Source: Cryptocoryne crispatula var. balansae (taxonomy: Eukaryota; Streptophyta; Magnoliopsida; Alismatales; Araceae). Taken from it: DNA of 64,000 nucleotides. The stretch covers positions 23,758,530 to 23,822,529 of the forward strand of contig CM069930.1 in assembly GCA_036172225.1 (NCBI GenBank), given 5' to 3'. This document shows positions 33,660 to 45,339 of the stretch, in pieces; the stretch's first letter is position 1; each line of letters starts with the position of its first letter. Made by a program: the position numbers and the translations under genes. The notes beneath the pieces were generated by a model. The model was not told the DNA's origin and searched no databases. It saw nothing but the letters and a program-made list of their open reading frames with translations.

Positions 33660-34000
33660 CTAATTAAATCGGGCTTGACATCTTGCTTTCCAAATATGCC
33701 ATAGAATAGAACAAGTAATAACACCTATGCTAGCAAGATTCTTATCATTGGATGACAACCACATTAGCCAAGTAGAGAAGAGTATAGTTAATGATGATTT
33801 ACCCCAGTCTATGTTATTCCCAAAGGGGCTCATAATCCAGACAGCTCTACTATATGGGCAATGAAGGAAGAGATGCTCTAAAGATTCTGAATCCTGCTGA
33901 CAGATTAAGCAAATAGGGCTAATGGAAGAACAACGCTTATGAACCTCCAGGTTTGTAGGGATATTACCTAACAATATCTTCCATAAACAAAATATCATTT
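33660..34000 (-). pseudogene. L1 ORF2 zf-RVT region, distal part
   Basis: The segment reads ILLGNIPTNLEVHKRC, SSISPICLICQQDSESLEHL and FLHCPYSRAVW, with the C-x2-C...H-x4-C spacing of the zf-RVT domain that follows plant L1 reverse transcriptase. The domain begins on the far side of the solo LTR (at 37068 and beyond), and the reading frame is the same once the 3067 inserted bases are discounted. Confidence 0.85.
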
Positions 34001-37000
34001 TGTGAGAACCTCGTTTTTACGTTTTATGATATTTTTTAAAAATCATTTTTGCATCTCCTTTGGACTACTTAGGAAAATAGGTATTAACCTATAAATGTAT
34101 TAAATAGTCCGACGATACATTTAAAATTATTAGAACCGAGGTTCGGGTTCTTTGAAAAATTTGATTTTTGACCCCTCTCCGCCGGATGGTGCGAATACCC
34201 GGCGTTAACTTACATCGAGCAAGTACTCGAATGCCCTTGATTAACCGCCATAGCAATCCGTTTGGTAGAGAGTGCACATCCATACAAAACAATAGACTAG
34301 AGGGCCGTAAGCCTTGCGGGCCCGATGAGATGCGAACAAGTTGCGTTACGTTTGGTTGACGCTGATTTAATTTGATTAAGATGTGATTTTTACTAATTGA
34401 TTTATATTTGATTTTTCAAGTTGTTTATTTTTTAATTTTGACATTTCCATTAACGTTTTGAATTAATGGGTTGAGTTTGATTTATTTGTTTTGTTAAATT
34501 TCAATTTGATTATGATTTTGTTTTGAGTTTAAAGTTTGATTAAATGAGTTAAACACCTTAGGATTTGAGATTTAATGGTTAACACATTGATTAGTATTAT
34601 TTAATTTCATACGTTGTTTTTGTTGTGACGTTGATTTAAATATGTTCCAAGTATTTTAGTTAATTTAAGATTTTGATTATGTTGTTTAAATATGTTTTTT
34701 TTTATTTTTTGTTCTTTGTGGTTTATTTTAAAATCTGATTTTTGGTGTTTACGTTTTGATATGTTTTTTTTATACATTAGAGATTATTTATTTAATTCTC
34801 TTTGGTCTTATTTAATTACAAATTAATTAAGAAATTTAGTCTCGTACGTTACGCATACTTTAATTTGATTTTGGGTTGTTTAAAAGTCTAGTTTTATGTT
34901 TTCAAATTTGATGAATGTTTTTATTATTTTCTATCTTATTTATTTGATTTGAGTTCGCATCCCCATCCGACTTTGTCGGGCTAACAATCGGTGCCCATTT
35001 TGAACATTTGCGTCGACACTTGAACCATCTTCATTTCATTTCAAATCATGCGGGTTACATCGAGTCGGTGCCGAAGTCCAAGGTTTGAGATTTCTTCCCC
35101 GGTGCGCTTCTCGCAAGATCGGAGGAAAAATCGGCATTTCGGCGATATGCGGCCGGTCCTCGATCGAGTGGGCTCACCTCCGTACGACGAAGTCTTTTTG
35201 ACTTGTCGCACGGGGAGAATGGAACCGGGTTTGCAACGGGAACATGCCGCGCCCACGTCCGGGAGCGCCTACCCGAGACGTAGTCGGAATAGCCGTCCTA
35301 GGGCGCTCGAAATTTGAGAGCTCACCCACTAATTTAATTCGGCATTTCGCATTTCAAATTTTATTTAAATTTATTTTGTGTCGAACGCCTCTTAGACTCT
35401 TTGCGAGTCGACTCGGTTGAGCCGAGACGGCCCTCGGCAATCTTGTCGGCTTGAAGAAGCCGCTTGCGGCGGTGTGACCGAGCCCAATGGGCACTGGCAC
35501 AGCGGCGGCTGCGATCGTGGCTGGAATGCTCGTGCGCACCGCCAAATCTTTCCCCCTTTTTTTTTTTACTCCGGTCTTCTCCAGGCTCGATCGGAGGGGA
35601 AGCTACGCGCTGTCTCGCCCGAGGGGCACGCACGACGGACCTCCCAGTCATGGCCGTCGTCACGAAAGTCCTCACGCGATCTCACCATCCCCATCCGTCA
35701 TCGCCGGAGGGTGCGCGGTGCACGCCGGTGCTTGCGGTTTTCGATAGAGGAGCTTCGCGCCGATCGCTTTCTCGCCCGCGGTTGACAGGGCTTTGGGCGG
35801 TCGCAACCACCGTGGACATGATCGGAAGCCCCATGCGACCCTGGCTACCCGGCGACGGTCCTTCGGAAACCTCCCACGCCATCACGCCTCGCCGTCGACG
35901 CCACCACCATGGTCCGCGGGGAAGTCCACGTCCATGGCCACGGCCGAGGGGAGGCTGGCGAAGAATAACCAGAGCTCCGACGATTGGAGATCCACCGAAA
36001 CCGCTGCCGCGGGCATCCGGGGCTGAGGCTCCTATCGTTGAACCTCCTGTCGCGGGTGGGGAAAGGCCAGGTCTTTGCGCCATCACACCGCCATAAAGAT
36101 TGGATGGGGCTTGCCGCGAAGTCCTTTCTTTGGCTGCCGACGGTGGTCGCCGGCAACCGCCATCACCACCGTCGGGTCCATTTGGGGCTCATGGAGGCCG
36201 TCGGTAGCATGCTCGAGAGCCGCGGGTGCCTTGATGGAGGTCCCTGCTACGAGGCCTCCATGGTCCTCCGGCGGTGCCGCCTCACGGCGGTGTTGCTCCG
36301 ACTAGACGAACGAGGACGAGGCGAGGCCGTGGGTTCCGAACCCTGGTCTTCCGAACAGCGGGGAGCCACATGGCCTCACCTTCGGCGCGGGGAGATGGAG
36401 CGGCGGCTGCTTTGCCTTCTTCTTCCCTTCGCGCGGCCCCGCTCTCCTTGGATGGGAAGGCGACCTCTCTCCCTCTCTATTCTTTCCGGCCCTTCCTCGA
36501 TGCTTCCAACCTCTCTCTTATCTATCCACACCGTAGATGGCCCTCCTTCACCACGCCGCGGTATCCTTTCCTTTTTTCCATCTCCTTTCCATCTCCTCCC
36601 GCGCGACCTGCAAAAACCTCCCCCATTTTACGACCGCGGCTCCTCCAAACGGGAAAGCTATCAATGACTCCCCCCTTGCCGCTATTCACCCTCGGCTCCT
36701 CCAAAACTTGGCGAGTCCTCGGCTTGGATGTTTTCTTTCTCTCTCTTGCAGGAGCTACGCGGGAGCTTGCGGCGGCTGTCCTCCATCTCTCTTCTTTTTT
36801 TATTTAAAATTCATCTCATAGAAACGGTGGAGAGACAAATCTCTCAGTTAAATAATTTTTTTTTTCTAAAATTTAGCAGCCAATTATGCGGCCAAGGGGA
36901 GATGGCGCGCAGAGTTCGGATGGGCCACAAGTTTCTTGATTGGGCCGTGGTTAGGGCTTCGCAGAAGGAGACAGCCAAATAAAAAATAATAATATTACAG

Positions 37001-37062
37001 AACTGCTTGAACAATTGAATTAAGATGATAGTTCTCTCTCTCTAAGAAAATGAGTGTTCACA
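34001..37062 (+). mobile_element. Solo LTR, family TGTGAGAACCTCG (copy 2), inside the L1
   Basis: It starts TGTGAGAACC and ends GTGTTCACA, an inverted terminal pair, and is flanked by the 5-bp duplication cattt (33996-34000 and 37063-37067). It shares ordered blocks with the copy at 9345. A solo LTR results from recombination between the two LTRs of an inserted element. The GC-rich middle (about 35.3-36.7 kb) has long chance open frames. An AT-rich tract spans 34350-34950. Confidence 0.93.
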
Positions 37063-37788
37063 CATTTTAAAAGACAAAAATTTTGCCACTCTAGGATGCC
37101 ATAGAAACCTCCAAATATCCTGATTTGATGTACTTGGCGAAAGATGAAACTCAACAAAAAACCTGTAGGCAGATTTCAAAGAGAACTGACCATTAGAAGT
37201 ATACGGCCAAACCAACCGGTCTTGATCTAAATAATGGTGAATAGGGGTGTCTAGAATCCTCTTTATAGAGTCCTCCGCAAACCATTGAGATAGAGTTGGA
37301 AGATGCCATTCACCCTCTGAAATAAGATCCTTTACTGAACCTGAAAAAAGAATATTAGGCTGCTTGGGTAACAAAGGACCTTTACCATCTAACATCCATG
37401 AATGATCCCAGGGAAGTATAGAAGACCCATCTTTTACAAGCCAAATTCCAATTTTAGCAATATAACTACGAACTGAAAGTATAAACTTCCAAACCTTGGA
37501 GTCAGAAGGCATAGGAAGCACCTGCCAAATATTAACTTTGTTAAGATATCTTGCTGAAAGAGTTTTAACCCACAGAGAATTCTGCCCATGTAAAAATTGC
37601 CAAAATAAACGCATGCCAGATGTAACATTCAGCATTTTCAAGTCCTTTATTCCTAAGCCACCCAATAATTTTGGTTTAGTAATATTCGTCCATCTGGAAA
37701 AATGAATTCCCTTTGAGGAAACAGATTTATGAGCCCACCAGAAGTTTCGTTGAAGCTGTTCTAGTGTGTTTAGAAGTTGACTTGGCAA
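37063..37788 (-). pseudogene. L1 ORF2, RT C-terminal region and start of zf-RVT
   Basis: Conserved blocks include NTLEQLQRNFWWAHKSVSSK, IHFSRWTNITKPKLLGGLGI, LSARYLNK and TSNGQFSLKSAYRF, all typical of plant L1 between the RT and the zinc finger. The piece ends in RVAKFLSFKM where the solo LTR enters. The codons after the LTR continue the frame. Confidence 0.85.
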
Positions 37789-39113
37789 CTAAGAAACAGA
37801 CATAGCATAGAGTGGAATATGACTAATAGTTGATTTGATTAAAGTGGTCCTTCCCCCAGTAGATAGTAAATTTGCTTTCCACCCAGCAAGCTTTTGTTGG
37901 CAAGTGTGAATCAGATGGTCTCTTTGTGCTGTCTTCCCCCCAGTGAAATCCCACGGCGTACCCAGATAAAAGTCCTTCTTGGAGGCCATATGAAATCCAG
38001 ATAATGCACAAATAGAGCAAGCAAGATCAACAGAAACATTACGGCTAAAGCAGATTTTAGATTTGTGAGCACTAACTACCTGTCCAGACATATCTTCATA
38101 CTCTTTAGGAGTTGTAATAAATTTTGAATCTCTACTATAGAGGCTCTACCCCATATGATTAAATCATCTAAAAACATGATATGAGAAAGTAGAGGTGCTC
38201 ATCTAGAAGTTTTGACTCCAGAGAGTTTTTTCTCCTTAACAGCCTTTGAGATCATACATGATAAGACTTCCGAACACAAAATAAATAAATAAGGTGACAG
38301 AGGGCAACCTTGCCAAAGACCCCTGTTAGGTAGAATCTTCTCAGATAGATGACCATTCAAATTTAGAGAGTCAGAAACAGAAGAAGTGCAGAACATAATA
38401 AGATTAACCAAAGGCATTGGAAATTCCAAAGTTATGAGAACAGAATGCAGAAAGTTCCATTTGAGTTTATCATAAGCCTTATGGATGTCCAATTTAACCA
38501 TAAAATAGCCACACTTACCTCTAAACCATTTGAAAGCATTTCGTATCTCCTGGATAAGAATGATGTTATCAGTACCCAACTGGCCTGGTACAAAAGTAGT
38601 TTGAAGTTCAGAAACCCAGTCCAACAGCATAGGTTTAATTCTATTTGCAATGAGTTTGGTCAAAATTTTCAACAAAACATTACAAAAACTGATTGGGCAA
38701 TAATGCTCCGGGAGAGAAACTTCTTCTTCTTCGGAATCAAAGTGATCACTGTATGGTTCAGAGAAGGAGGAATGTGAGCAGTTCCAAATAAATGAGACAC
38801 AACCATGAATATCATTCTTAATCAGGTCGCAGTATTGTTGGTAAAATAGTGGTGGAAAACCATCAGGTCCTGAAGAAGACTCTGCTTTCATAGAGAACAC
38901 ACTACTTCTTACTTCTTCAATAGTTGGAGGAATCATCAGAGATTCTTGTTGTCTCTGAGAAATAGTAGGAAAATGTAGACCTTCTAATATCTGAAAATTT
39001 TGAAAATCCACATCATCTAAAAATAGAGTATGAAAGTAATTAGTGAATACAGATTTGATATCAACCAAATCTCTAGACCAAGGGCCGCCTGCTGTATAGA
39101 CACCATTTATCAT
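37789..39113 (-). pseudogene. L1 ORF2 reverse transcriptase
   Basis: Motifs on the minus strand include SSSGPDGFPPLFYQQYC, LPEHYCPISFCNVLLKILTK, YFMVKLDIHKAYDKLKWNFL, the RGLWQGCPLSPYLFILC block, and the catalytic FLDDLIIWG at about 38160-38135 (FADD is usual). GTPWDFTGGKTAQRDHL and GRTTLIKSTISHIPLYAMSV follow. This enzyme primes cDNA on the nicked target. A stop after 38199 and a frameshift between FLDD and 38091 inactivate it. Confidence 0.88.
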
Positions 39114-40223
39114 GTTCCACCGACGCCTATTAAGAACCTTGGAGTGAAAAAAATTAGTGCATCTCTCGCCATCTTTATGCCAAAAAGCTTTAGCCCGCTG
39201 CCTCCAGTAAGTGTTCTGTAACTCTTCTAGCCACTAAAGTTGAGATATTAGAACTCTTTCCTCCTTACTATTATTGTAGGAATAGTGTTGTTTTTGGATG
39301 TTTAATAATGAATATTGAGCCTCCTTAATTCTGTTTTTCAAGCTACCAAATACTGTCTTCCTCCAGCAAGACATATCCTGACTGAGTTTTCTCATTTTAA
39401 GAGCATAATGTTGAATAAGTCCTGGAGATTGAGTCCAAGATGATTTTACCAGCTCATGAAAGGAAGGTAACTTTAGCCATGCTGCTTCCATACGAAATGA
39501 AAACTTTTAGGCCACATAGGGGGTGAAGTATTTAAGTATAATGGACTATGATCACTGAAATAGCTAGGGAGGATATGTAGCTGAACCGAAGGATATAAAG
39601 AAAACCAAGAGTTGGAACCCAAACACCGGTCCAATCTCTCTCTCACATGAAAGTGATAAGATCTAAGATTAGTCCAGGTATAAATAGGACCTTCATTTTT
39701 AACATCCAACAGATGATTGGACTGGATAAAATGTTCAAAATTACTCAAGTGTGACCAAATGGGTTTCAGACCTCCCCTGCTTCTCCGAGGAATATCTTAT
39801 GTAGTTCCAGTCGCCTATAAGACAAACCGGAAGGGACATATCCCGAATAAGTCGTGAGATATTAGACCACATAGCAACTCTTTCCTTATAAACTACAGGA
39901 GCATAAATAGTTATTAGTAGCCAATGTGTTACAATTCCAGGATCAAAAATAATCCCATCAATCCAGTGTTCATCAGAGTAAACTATATGAACTTTTAAAC
40001 TATCATCCCACCAGAGCCACAGACCACCTTTAGAATGAGAAGCAGAAACAATAAAATAGTTGGACAAGTTCTGTAGCATAAAAAACTGTTCACTAGACTT
40101 CAAAGAACATTTAGTCTCTCATAAGAAAAAAAGTTGCGGTTTAACGGAATGGGCTAGCCGATCAATGTGACGAATTGTCGGGCGCCCATTATAACCCCGA
40201 CAATTCCAAGAGACCAACCTCAT
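39114..40223 (-). pseudogene. L1 ORF2 start and apurinic-like endonuclease
   Basis: ORF2 opens at the ATG at 40223 with MRLVSWNCRGYNGRPTI, the typical first endonuclease motif. It continues through ETKC, GGLWLWWDD, the LIGDWNYI motif, PIYTWTN, ERLDRCLGSNSW and FSDHSPLYL, the last carrying the catalytic SDH. This nuclease nicks the target to prime reverse transcription. An in-frame TGA sits just before ETKC (about 40119), and a frameshift lies near 39745. Confidence 0.88.
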
Positions 40224-40336
40224 GGTGACCCTAGCGGCTGAGAAGGGTCAACCACCTGAACCCGTTGGATCTACTGGGATGAAGAAAGAATTTCCACTTT
40301 GAGAGGGAAACCTCGTACCATCTTGTGAGCGAACTC

Positions 40337-41572
40337 CTATTTGATAGCATGGGTCAAAGCTCTCCACTTTTGTTTGTCCCACAAACCTAATTTCTTCATA
40401 GGGGTCAAGGTAGGAGAAACACCAAGTTTTAATGAAACTGAATGCAGCTCCAATGGATTAGAATCTGTTGTGACAACAGAGCTCTTAGAACATTCATCAT
40501 AAGCGGACGGAAAAGTAGAATCCTCTAGAATAGGAACCAGATAAAGTAAGTTAACTGCAGGAGCCAGCTCAAGAGGATCACGAGCAGACATGGAATTCTT
40601 TGAAAAAGGTACTAATTCGGTAGAGTGTCGCTCTGAATTGGATAAATTAGTGTGTGGCATCGCTTCCGCAACAGCATCCCTTCCGGATAAACCTATGTTT
40701 GGATGACGTCCCCCATTTGCTTCTCTACCTGCAGAGGAGAGCCAATCACCAAACCGAAAAGATAACTAATTCTGCAAGGAGATTTGCAAGGCTTGCGGTA
40801 GAGAAGGTGAAATTAAGGCTTTAAGATTGCCCAGGAGGGAACAATCGCCATGAACATGCCCCAAACAACCACAAAAATAACAGAAACGAACCAGACACTC
40901 ATATGCTAATTCATACAACTTGGACGAGCAATCCGGAAGGATAACAGAAACATCAGTTAGTAGCGGCTATCTGACATCAATTCTAACCTTGATTCGTGCA
41001 AAGAGACTCCACGCTGCCACAATTTCAGGTGGGGGGTCCCAAGGAACTCCTATTTGAGAAGCCAATTGCATGACGATATCCTTAGATAGGAACTCCTACG
41101 GTAGATCATAAATACAGACCCATAAGTCAGAGTAAACTAGCTGGTACTTCGAAGGAGAGGTATACAGCTTGGCTTTCTCTAAAAGGATCGGATCACTATT
41201 GAAGAACCAAGGAGCCCGGTGACATATTTTATCAAATTCCGCTTCTGAATGAAAGTGAATAATGAAGGCATCATTTGGGAATTCCAACATAGACCATGGG
41301 ATAGATGGGTTCCACATCTTCCGAACCCAATACTTCAGTCCCGCTGATCGTGGTTTAGATAAAGAACAAACCTTAACGACTAGACTCTTTTGCCAAGGGA
41401 GGGCATCCGGAGCTGGTTGCAAAGGAACATGCAAAGTGGAAGGTGTAGAGGAAGAAGGGTAAATAAGCTTCTGAAATTGTGAAACACCTGCTCTTCCTCT
41501 GCGGAATACCCTGCATCCATTACCTTGGAGCAAAAGAAGAGAACCGCGCTTAAGACCAAAGAAGGCCATCAA
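40337..41572 (-). pseudogene. L1 ORF1 (DUF4283-like with CCHC zinc knuckle)
   Basis: One reading frame runs from the ATG at 41572 to 40337, about 412 codons, with three nonsense codons (near 41097, 40968 and 40770). The N-terminal part (SLVVKVCSLSKPRS, WNPSIPWSMLEFPNDAFII, FDKICHRAPWFFNSDPILLE) resembles the DUF4283 RNA-binding domain of plant L1 ORF1. A complete zinc knuckle CYFCGCLGHVHGDC lies near 40895-40850. The protein coats L1 RNA. Each stop looks like a single-base change from a sense codon. Confidence 0.8.
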
Positions 41573-42300
41573 ACACTTAAGGGAGAAAATGTGTAGAAAC
41601 GTCTCCCCAAACCCGAGCAGACATAGACGATGGAGTTCCCTTTTCTAGAAGGACCTAGATAAGTCGAAAAAGTTGACAAGGAGACTCGAGATGAAACACA
41701 AGGCAGCTAAAGCTTGTCTAGAAAGTTCCAGGGAGCCCAGACCCATAACAAAATCAACACAGCATAATAGAAATTTTGATCAAGGGAGATTCAGTGAAAA
41801 AGAAAACGGCAGGGTTCGAGAAAGATCCTGATATGAACAAAGAGACAGAAGAACAGAGGAGGCGGAGCGTGAGTATGACCTAAATGAGAAGCAGTGTGAA
41901 GATGACCGGATGAGGGAGAGACTACAAAAACCACAAAAACCCACGAATACCCACACAAGGGAGAAGAAAGAAACGACTGTAGGAGGGAAGCCACAAACCA
42001 ACCAAATCAGAACCAGCAAACAAACTCAAAAGAGACCCCAGGACTCCAGAATAGGAGGTCTTACTCTTCCACCCAAACACCAAGATGAACATGAGGGATA
42101 AAAATGTCTCACAGAGAGGCATGCTGAGAGAAAAGCGAAGGAAGAAACCCCAGGACACCAGAGTAGGAGGTCCTACGCTTTCACCAAAACACCGAGATGA
42201 GAAGAAAGAGAGGAAACCCTAAAGCATTAGGAAGGAAAAACGCCTCACAGAGAAACATGCTAGAAGAAAACCCTCCCTAACCACAGAACACCAAGAGGAG
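41573..42300 (-). promoter_or_regulatory. L1 5' UTR with tandem repeats
   Basis: Near 42040-42290 two to three copies of a roughly 110-bp unit recur, with blocks such as accccaggac, agtaggaggtc, cacccaaacaccaagatg and ctcacagagaggcatgct. Repeated 5' UTR modules are common in L1 promoters. Confidence 0.6.
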
Positions 42301-42314
42301 GAGAAAAATCAAAT
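42301..42314. repeat. L1 target-site duplication, right copy
   Basis: The sequence gagaaaaatcaaat is identical to 33031-33044. Confidence 0.9.
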
Positions 42315-43233
42315 ATTCAATTATTTGAACTATGATAAGATTTAAGTAGTGTTTGATTAGATTTATTCTGAAAATTTTAACTCTTAATTTCACCACTAAT
42401 CTCTTAACTTATGATAAAAAAGTACTTATCTTGATTAAGATATAAGTGATAAATTTATTTGATAAAACATCTAAAGTGACGTTTGTTTTGAATCTAAACT
42501 CTTAATTTTATCTATAACCTCTTACTTGGGGGTAAAAAAAATGATGAATTTGATTAAAATATAAGTGATAATTTTTGTTTGATAAAACATCTAAAAATTT
42601 AAAATTTTAATTTCATCTATAAAATCTTAATTAATGGTAAAAAATTAAAGTTAATTAAGATATAAGTGATTTCTTTACAAGAACGTTACTAAAATATTTT
42701 TTTACAAAATCATCAAATAAAATTTTTATAAAATTTATTTAGAAGTATACATTTATAATAAAAACTTAATTTGTCATATAATGAACAACTTTATTATCTT
42801 CAAATTAAAGTTATTTACTGATCAAATATTTGCCAAATATTGAAAATGAGTTTGAGAAAAATGTTACTGAAGTATAATATTTAAATAAAATTTCAAATAA
42901 AAACATTCCTATTTGACCAACTCTATTACATTGTGATGTCTGTCAATAGGAAGAAATGTCCGGCGTTACAACCTCTGATCCAGAAAAAGTTAAATCTCAT
43001 GTCTGAATTAGTCATAGCTTATTTATATATGAGAGGTATAATGAGACAGGGGATTAGATGCATTATCAAACAAGCTCAATTCTTAAAAGTCTGATCGAAT
43101 CAGACAATAGAGCCTTGTTCAGCGTAATCAAATTGGGCCTGACCTTCTGCTAGCCACAATTGATGGTTCATCTCAAATAAGAAAATTGATTATTATACGA
43201 TAAATGATTTAATTTGGTTTAACATTGCTTCTC
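42315..43233. other. AT-rich non-coding region with a direct repeat
   Basis: A block with atataagtgataa and tttgataaaacatctaaa occurs twice (about 42460 and 42580). No gene is seen. Confidence 0.55.
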
Positions 43234-43236
43234 TAA

Positions 43237-43327
43237 CACTACTAGAAAAGAATTATTGGTTATGACTTGTAAACTGTGGCTAGTAACTTTACTAGGGTTA
43301 TTTCAAAAAAAAACTTTACTAGGGAGG
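43237..43327 (+). mobile_element. Left end of a CACTA transposon
   Basis: The terminus CACTACTAGAAAA (43237-43249) matches the En/Spm-type CACTA end, preceded by a possible 3-bp duplication taa. The element's subterminal sequence continues at 49409 after the nested insertions, where gccgtcgccaataa-like blocks typical of CACTA subterminal repeats occur. No right terminus (ttttctagtagtg) was found in the window. Confidence 0.6.
43285..43327 (+). repeat. Nested duplications around a tiny poly(A) insertion
   Basis: Aactttactaggg occurs at 43285-43297. It is followed by ttatttc plus nine A (43298-43313) and by a second copy at 43312-43327 extended to aactttactagggagg. The third copy is at 49393-49408. 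Confidence 0.8.
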
Positions 43328-45339
43328 GTTCGGCAGAAACCCTCGCGGCGGCAACGTCCTCACGGCACTCTTGCCCGGTGGAAACCCTCGCAGCAGCAGC
43401 ATCTTCGAGGCACCCTCACCTGCGACAAGTTTCACCCGGTAGAAACCCTCGCGGCGGTTGCGTCCTTGCGGCACCCTCACCCAATGGCAACACTCGTATG
43501 GAGGAAACCCCTCCGATGGCCCCTCCCCCACTTGTTGTTCTCAACGACCCCCCTTGTCGCTCCGTTGCACTTGCGTCATTAACACCGTTCAGAACCCAAC
43601 CGTCCCCCTTCCAGCTGCACCCTCCTTCTCCTATGAGGCCTTCCCTCTCGTCCCCACCTCTCGAGTTCCACCCCCCACTTCCTCACCCCCTTTCTTTCAT
43701 GTCGTCATCATTGTCCTTCGGCGCCCCCCTGTCCATCTCTTCCGGCTGCGCCCTCCCACCTTGAGGGCATTTTCCCCTCACCCCTTTTCTTGTGTGCCGC
43801 ACCCCTGATTTTCCATCCCGACTTGCATTTGTCTATTAATCCCATCTTTCCATCGGACCCCCACATTTTCGTTCTTCTTTGCCATTATCCTTCCCCATCC
43901 AGTTTTCCAAAGGGCCCCCCCTCCTGGTAGACTCCTCTCTCCCCATCCATCTTCCCCTAATTTTGACTCCTCCCATTGAAGTCTCTCTCCTCTGCCCAAG
44001 TACCCTCCCCTTAGCCTCGCCCCCGTAGACCCTCTCCCTCCTTGCTTTTTCACCTGGTCGTTGCTTAGTATTTTCATGGAGGGATATTTGCCATTACCAT
44101 TTTGAGGTTGTTTTCGGTTAACATCCCTCCCTCCCAAGCTCCCTTTCTAGCATTTTGCTTAAGTGTAATCTTAGGCATTTTGTCTTCTTTTGTCACGTTG
44201 AAATAGTGGAGTTTGGTTTATTTATGCCCATTTTTTGTTGTTTGTAGTCTGTTGGCCGAGTTATGTCTTGCGGTCCCTCTTTGCTAGCTTCATAGTTGCT
44301 AACTCTATTCCGAGCATAGATTACAGAATCGGTGGAATTGGACCGATTCCAACCGATTCCGGAATCGGATCGGTGGATTCCAATCCGATTCCCGGCGGAA
44401 GGACCAATTCCGGGAAGAATTCCGCGGAATCGGTCTGAATCGCCTGGAATTGGTCGGAATCGATCCGATTCTGACCGATTCCATGTGGAATCGGTCGATC
44501 CGACCGATTCTTCGGAAGGCCGGGTTAACCCGGCCCGGTTCGATTCCCGGTTCGACTCTGGACCGGGAATCGAACCGATTCCGGCCCTTTTAGGGCCGGA
44601 ATCGACCCGCAGAGCTGCCCTCGGTCGATCCCGCGGCGGAAGGAGAGGGCGCAGGCGATTCCGGCGCGATTCCGTCGATTCCGGCCTCGATTCCGTCGAT
44701 CCACCGTCGATTCCGACCGATTCCGTCGATCCAGGGTCGATTCCGGCCCGATTCGACCGATTCCGGCGATTCCAGGGGCGATTCAGGCGATTCCGGCGAT
44801 TCCAAGCCTGTTCTTCAAAGGATTCCGCCGATTCAAGCTCGGATCGGCATCGAATCAACCTCTTCTTCGATATTTGTAAGGTTTTTGGTAAGATTTCTTC
44901 GCCAAAAACTTGGTACGTCCATTCTTACGCGTTTCCGACGAGTTTGAGTGTCGTTAAACTTTACGATTTCTGTCCGAACAAGTCCGTTTAAGTTTTGAAC
45001 TATCCGGATATGTCCATTTTGCACGGGAAAAATTCCGGATATCCCATACGCCTATTTTTACACGTTTCCGACGACTCCGAGTAGAGTTAAACTCGGTGAT
45101 TTGTGATCGAATAACTCCGCTCAAGTTGTTTGAACATCGATTGGATGTTCTTTGTACGGGGAAAATTTCGGATACCCCGTACGTTAATTTACGACCATGT
45201 TCGGCAAATACGTAACCCTTTAAACATACCGAATGGTGTGTTTCTTGGGTTGTCTGCTTCCCGAACAGCGTCTAAAACAATTTTTTATGTTATCTAATCA
45301 TTTTTAGTGCATTGTTTACAATTTTTGCAGATTTAAGCA

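Larger units (their letters stand above)
33045..42300 (-). mobile_element. Full-length L1-clade LINE, split by a solo LTR
   Basis: A perfect 14-bp duplication flanks the element (33031-33044 and 42301-42314). Without the inserted LTR and its duplication it is 6189 bp, a normal full-length plant L1. On the minus strand the order is 5' UTR with short tandem repeats, ORF1 (DUF4283-like plus CCHC knuckle), then ORF2 with endonuclease, reverse transcriptase, zf-RVT and RNase H. The 3' end is a weak A-rich tail (caaaaacaa). Both ORFs carry stops or frameshifts, so the copy is inactive. Confidence 0.92.

Noticed and set aside
35361..36807. Several long open frames on both strands
   Set aside because: They lie in the GC-rich middle of the solo LTR, overlap in all frames and show no recognisable domain.
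42350..43075. A large MITE with tgtttgat-type ends
   Set aside because: The end match is short and no target-site duplication was found.
43276..43808. Coding gene in the C-rich stretch
   Set aside because: Overlapping frames give only Pro/Ser-rich low-complexity translations within a retroposon.
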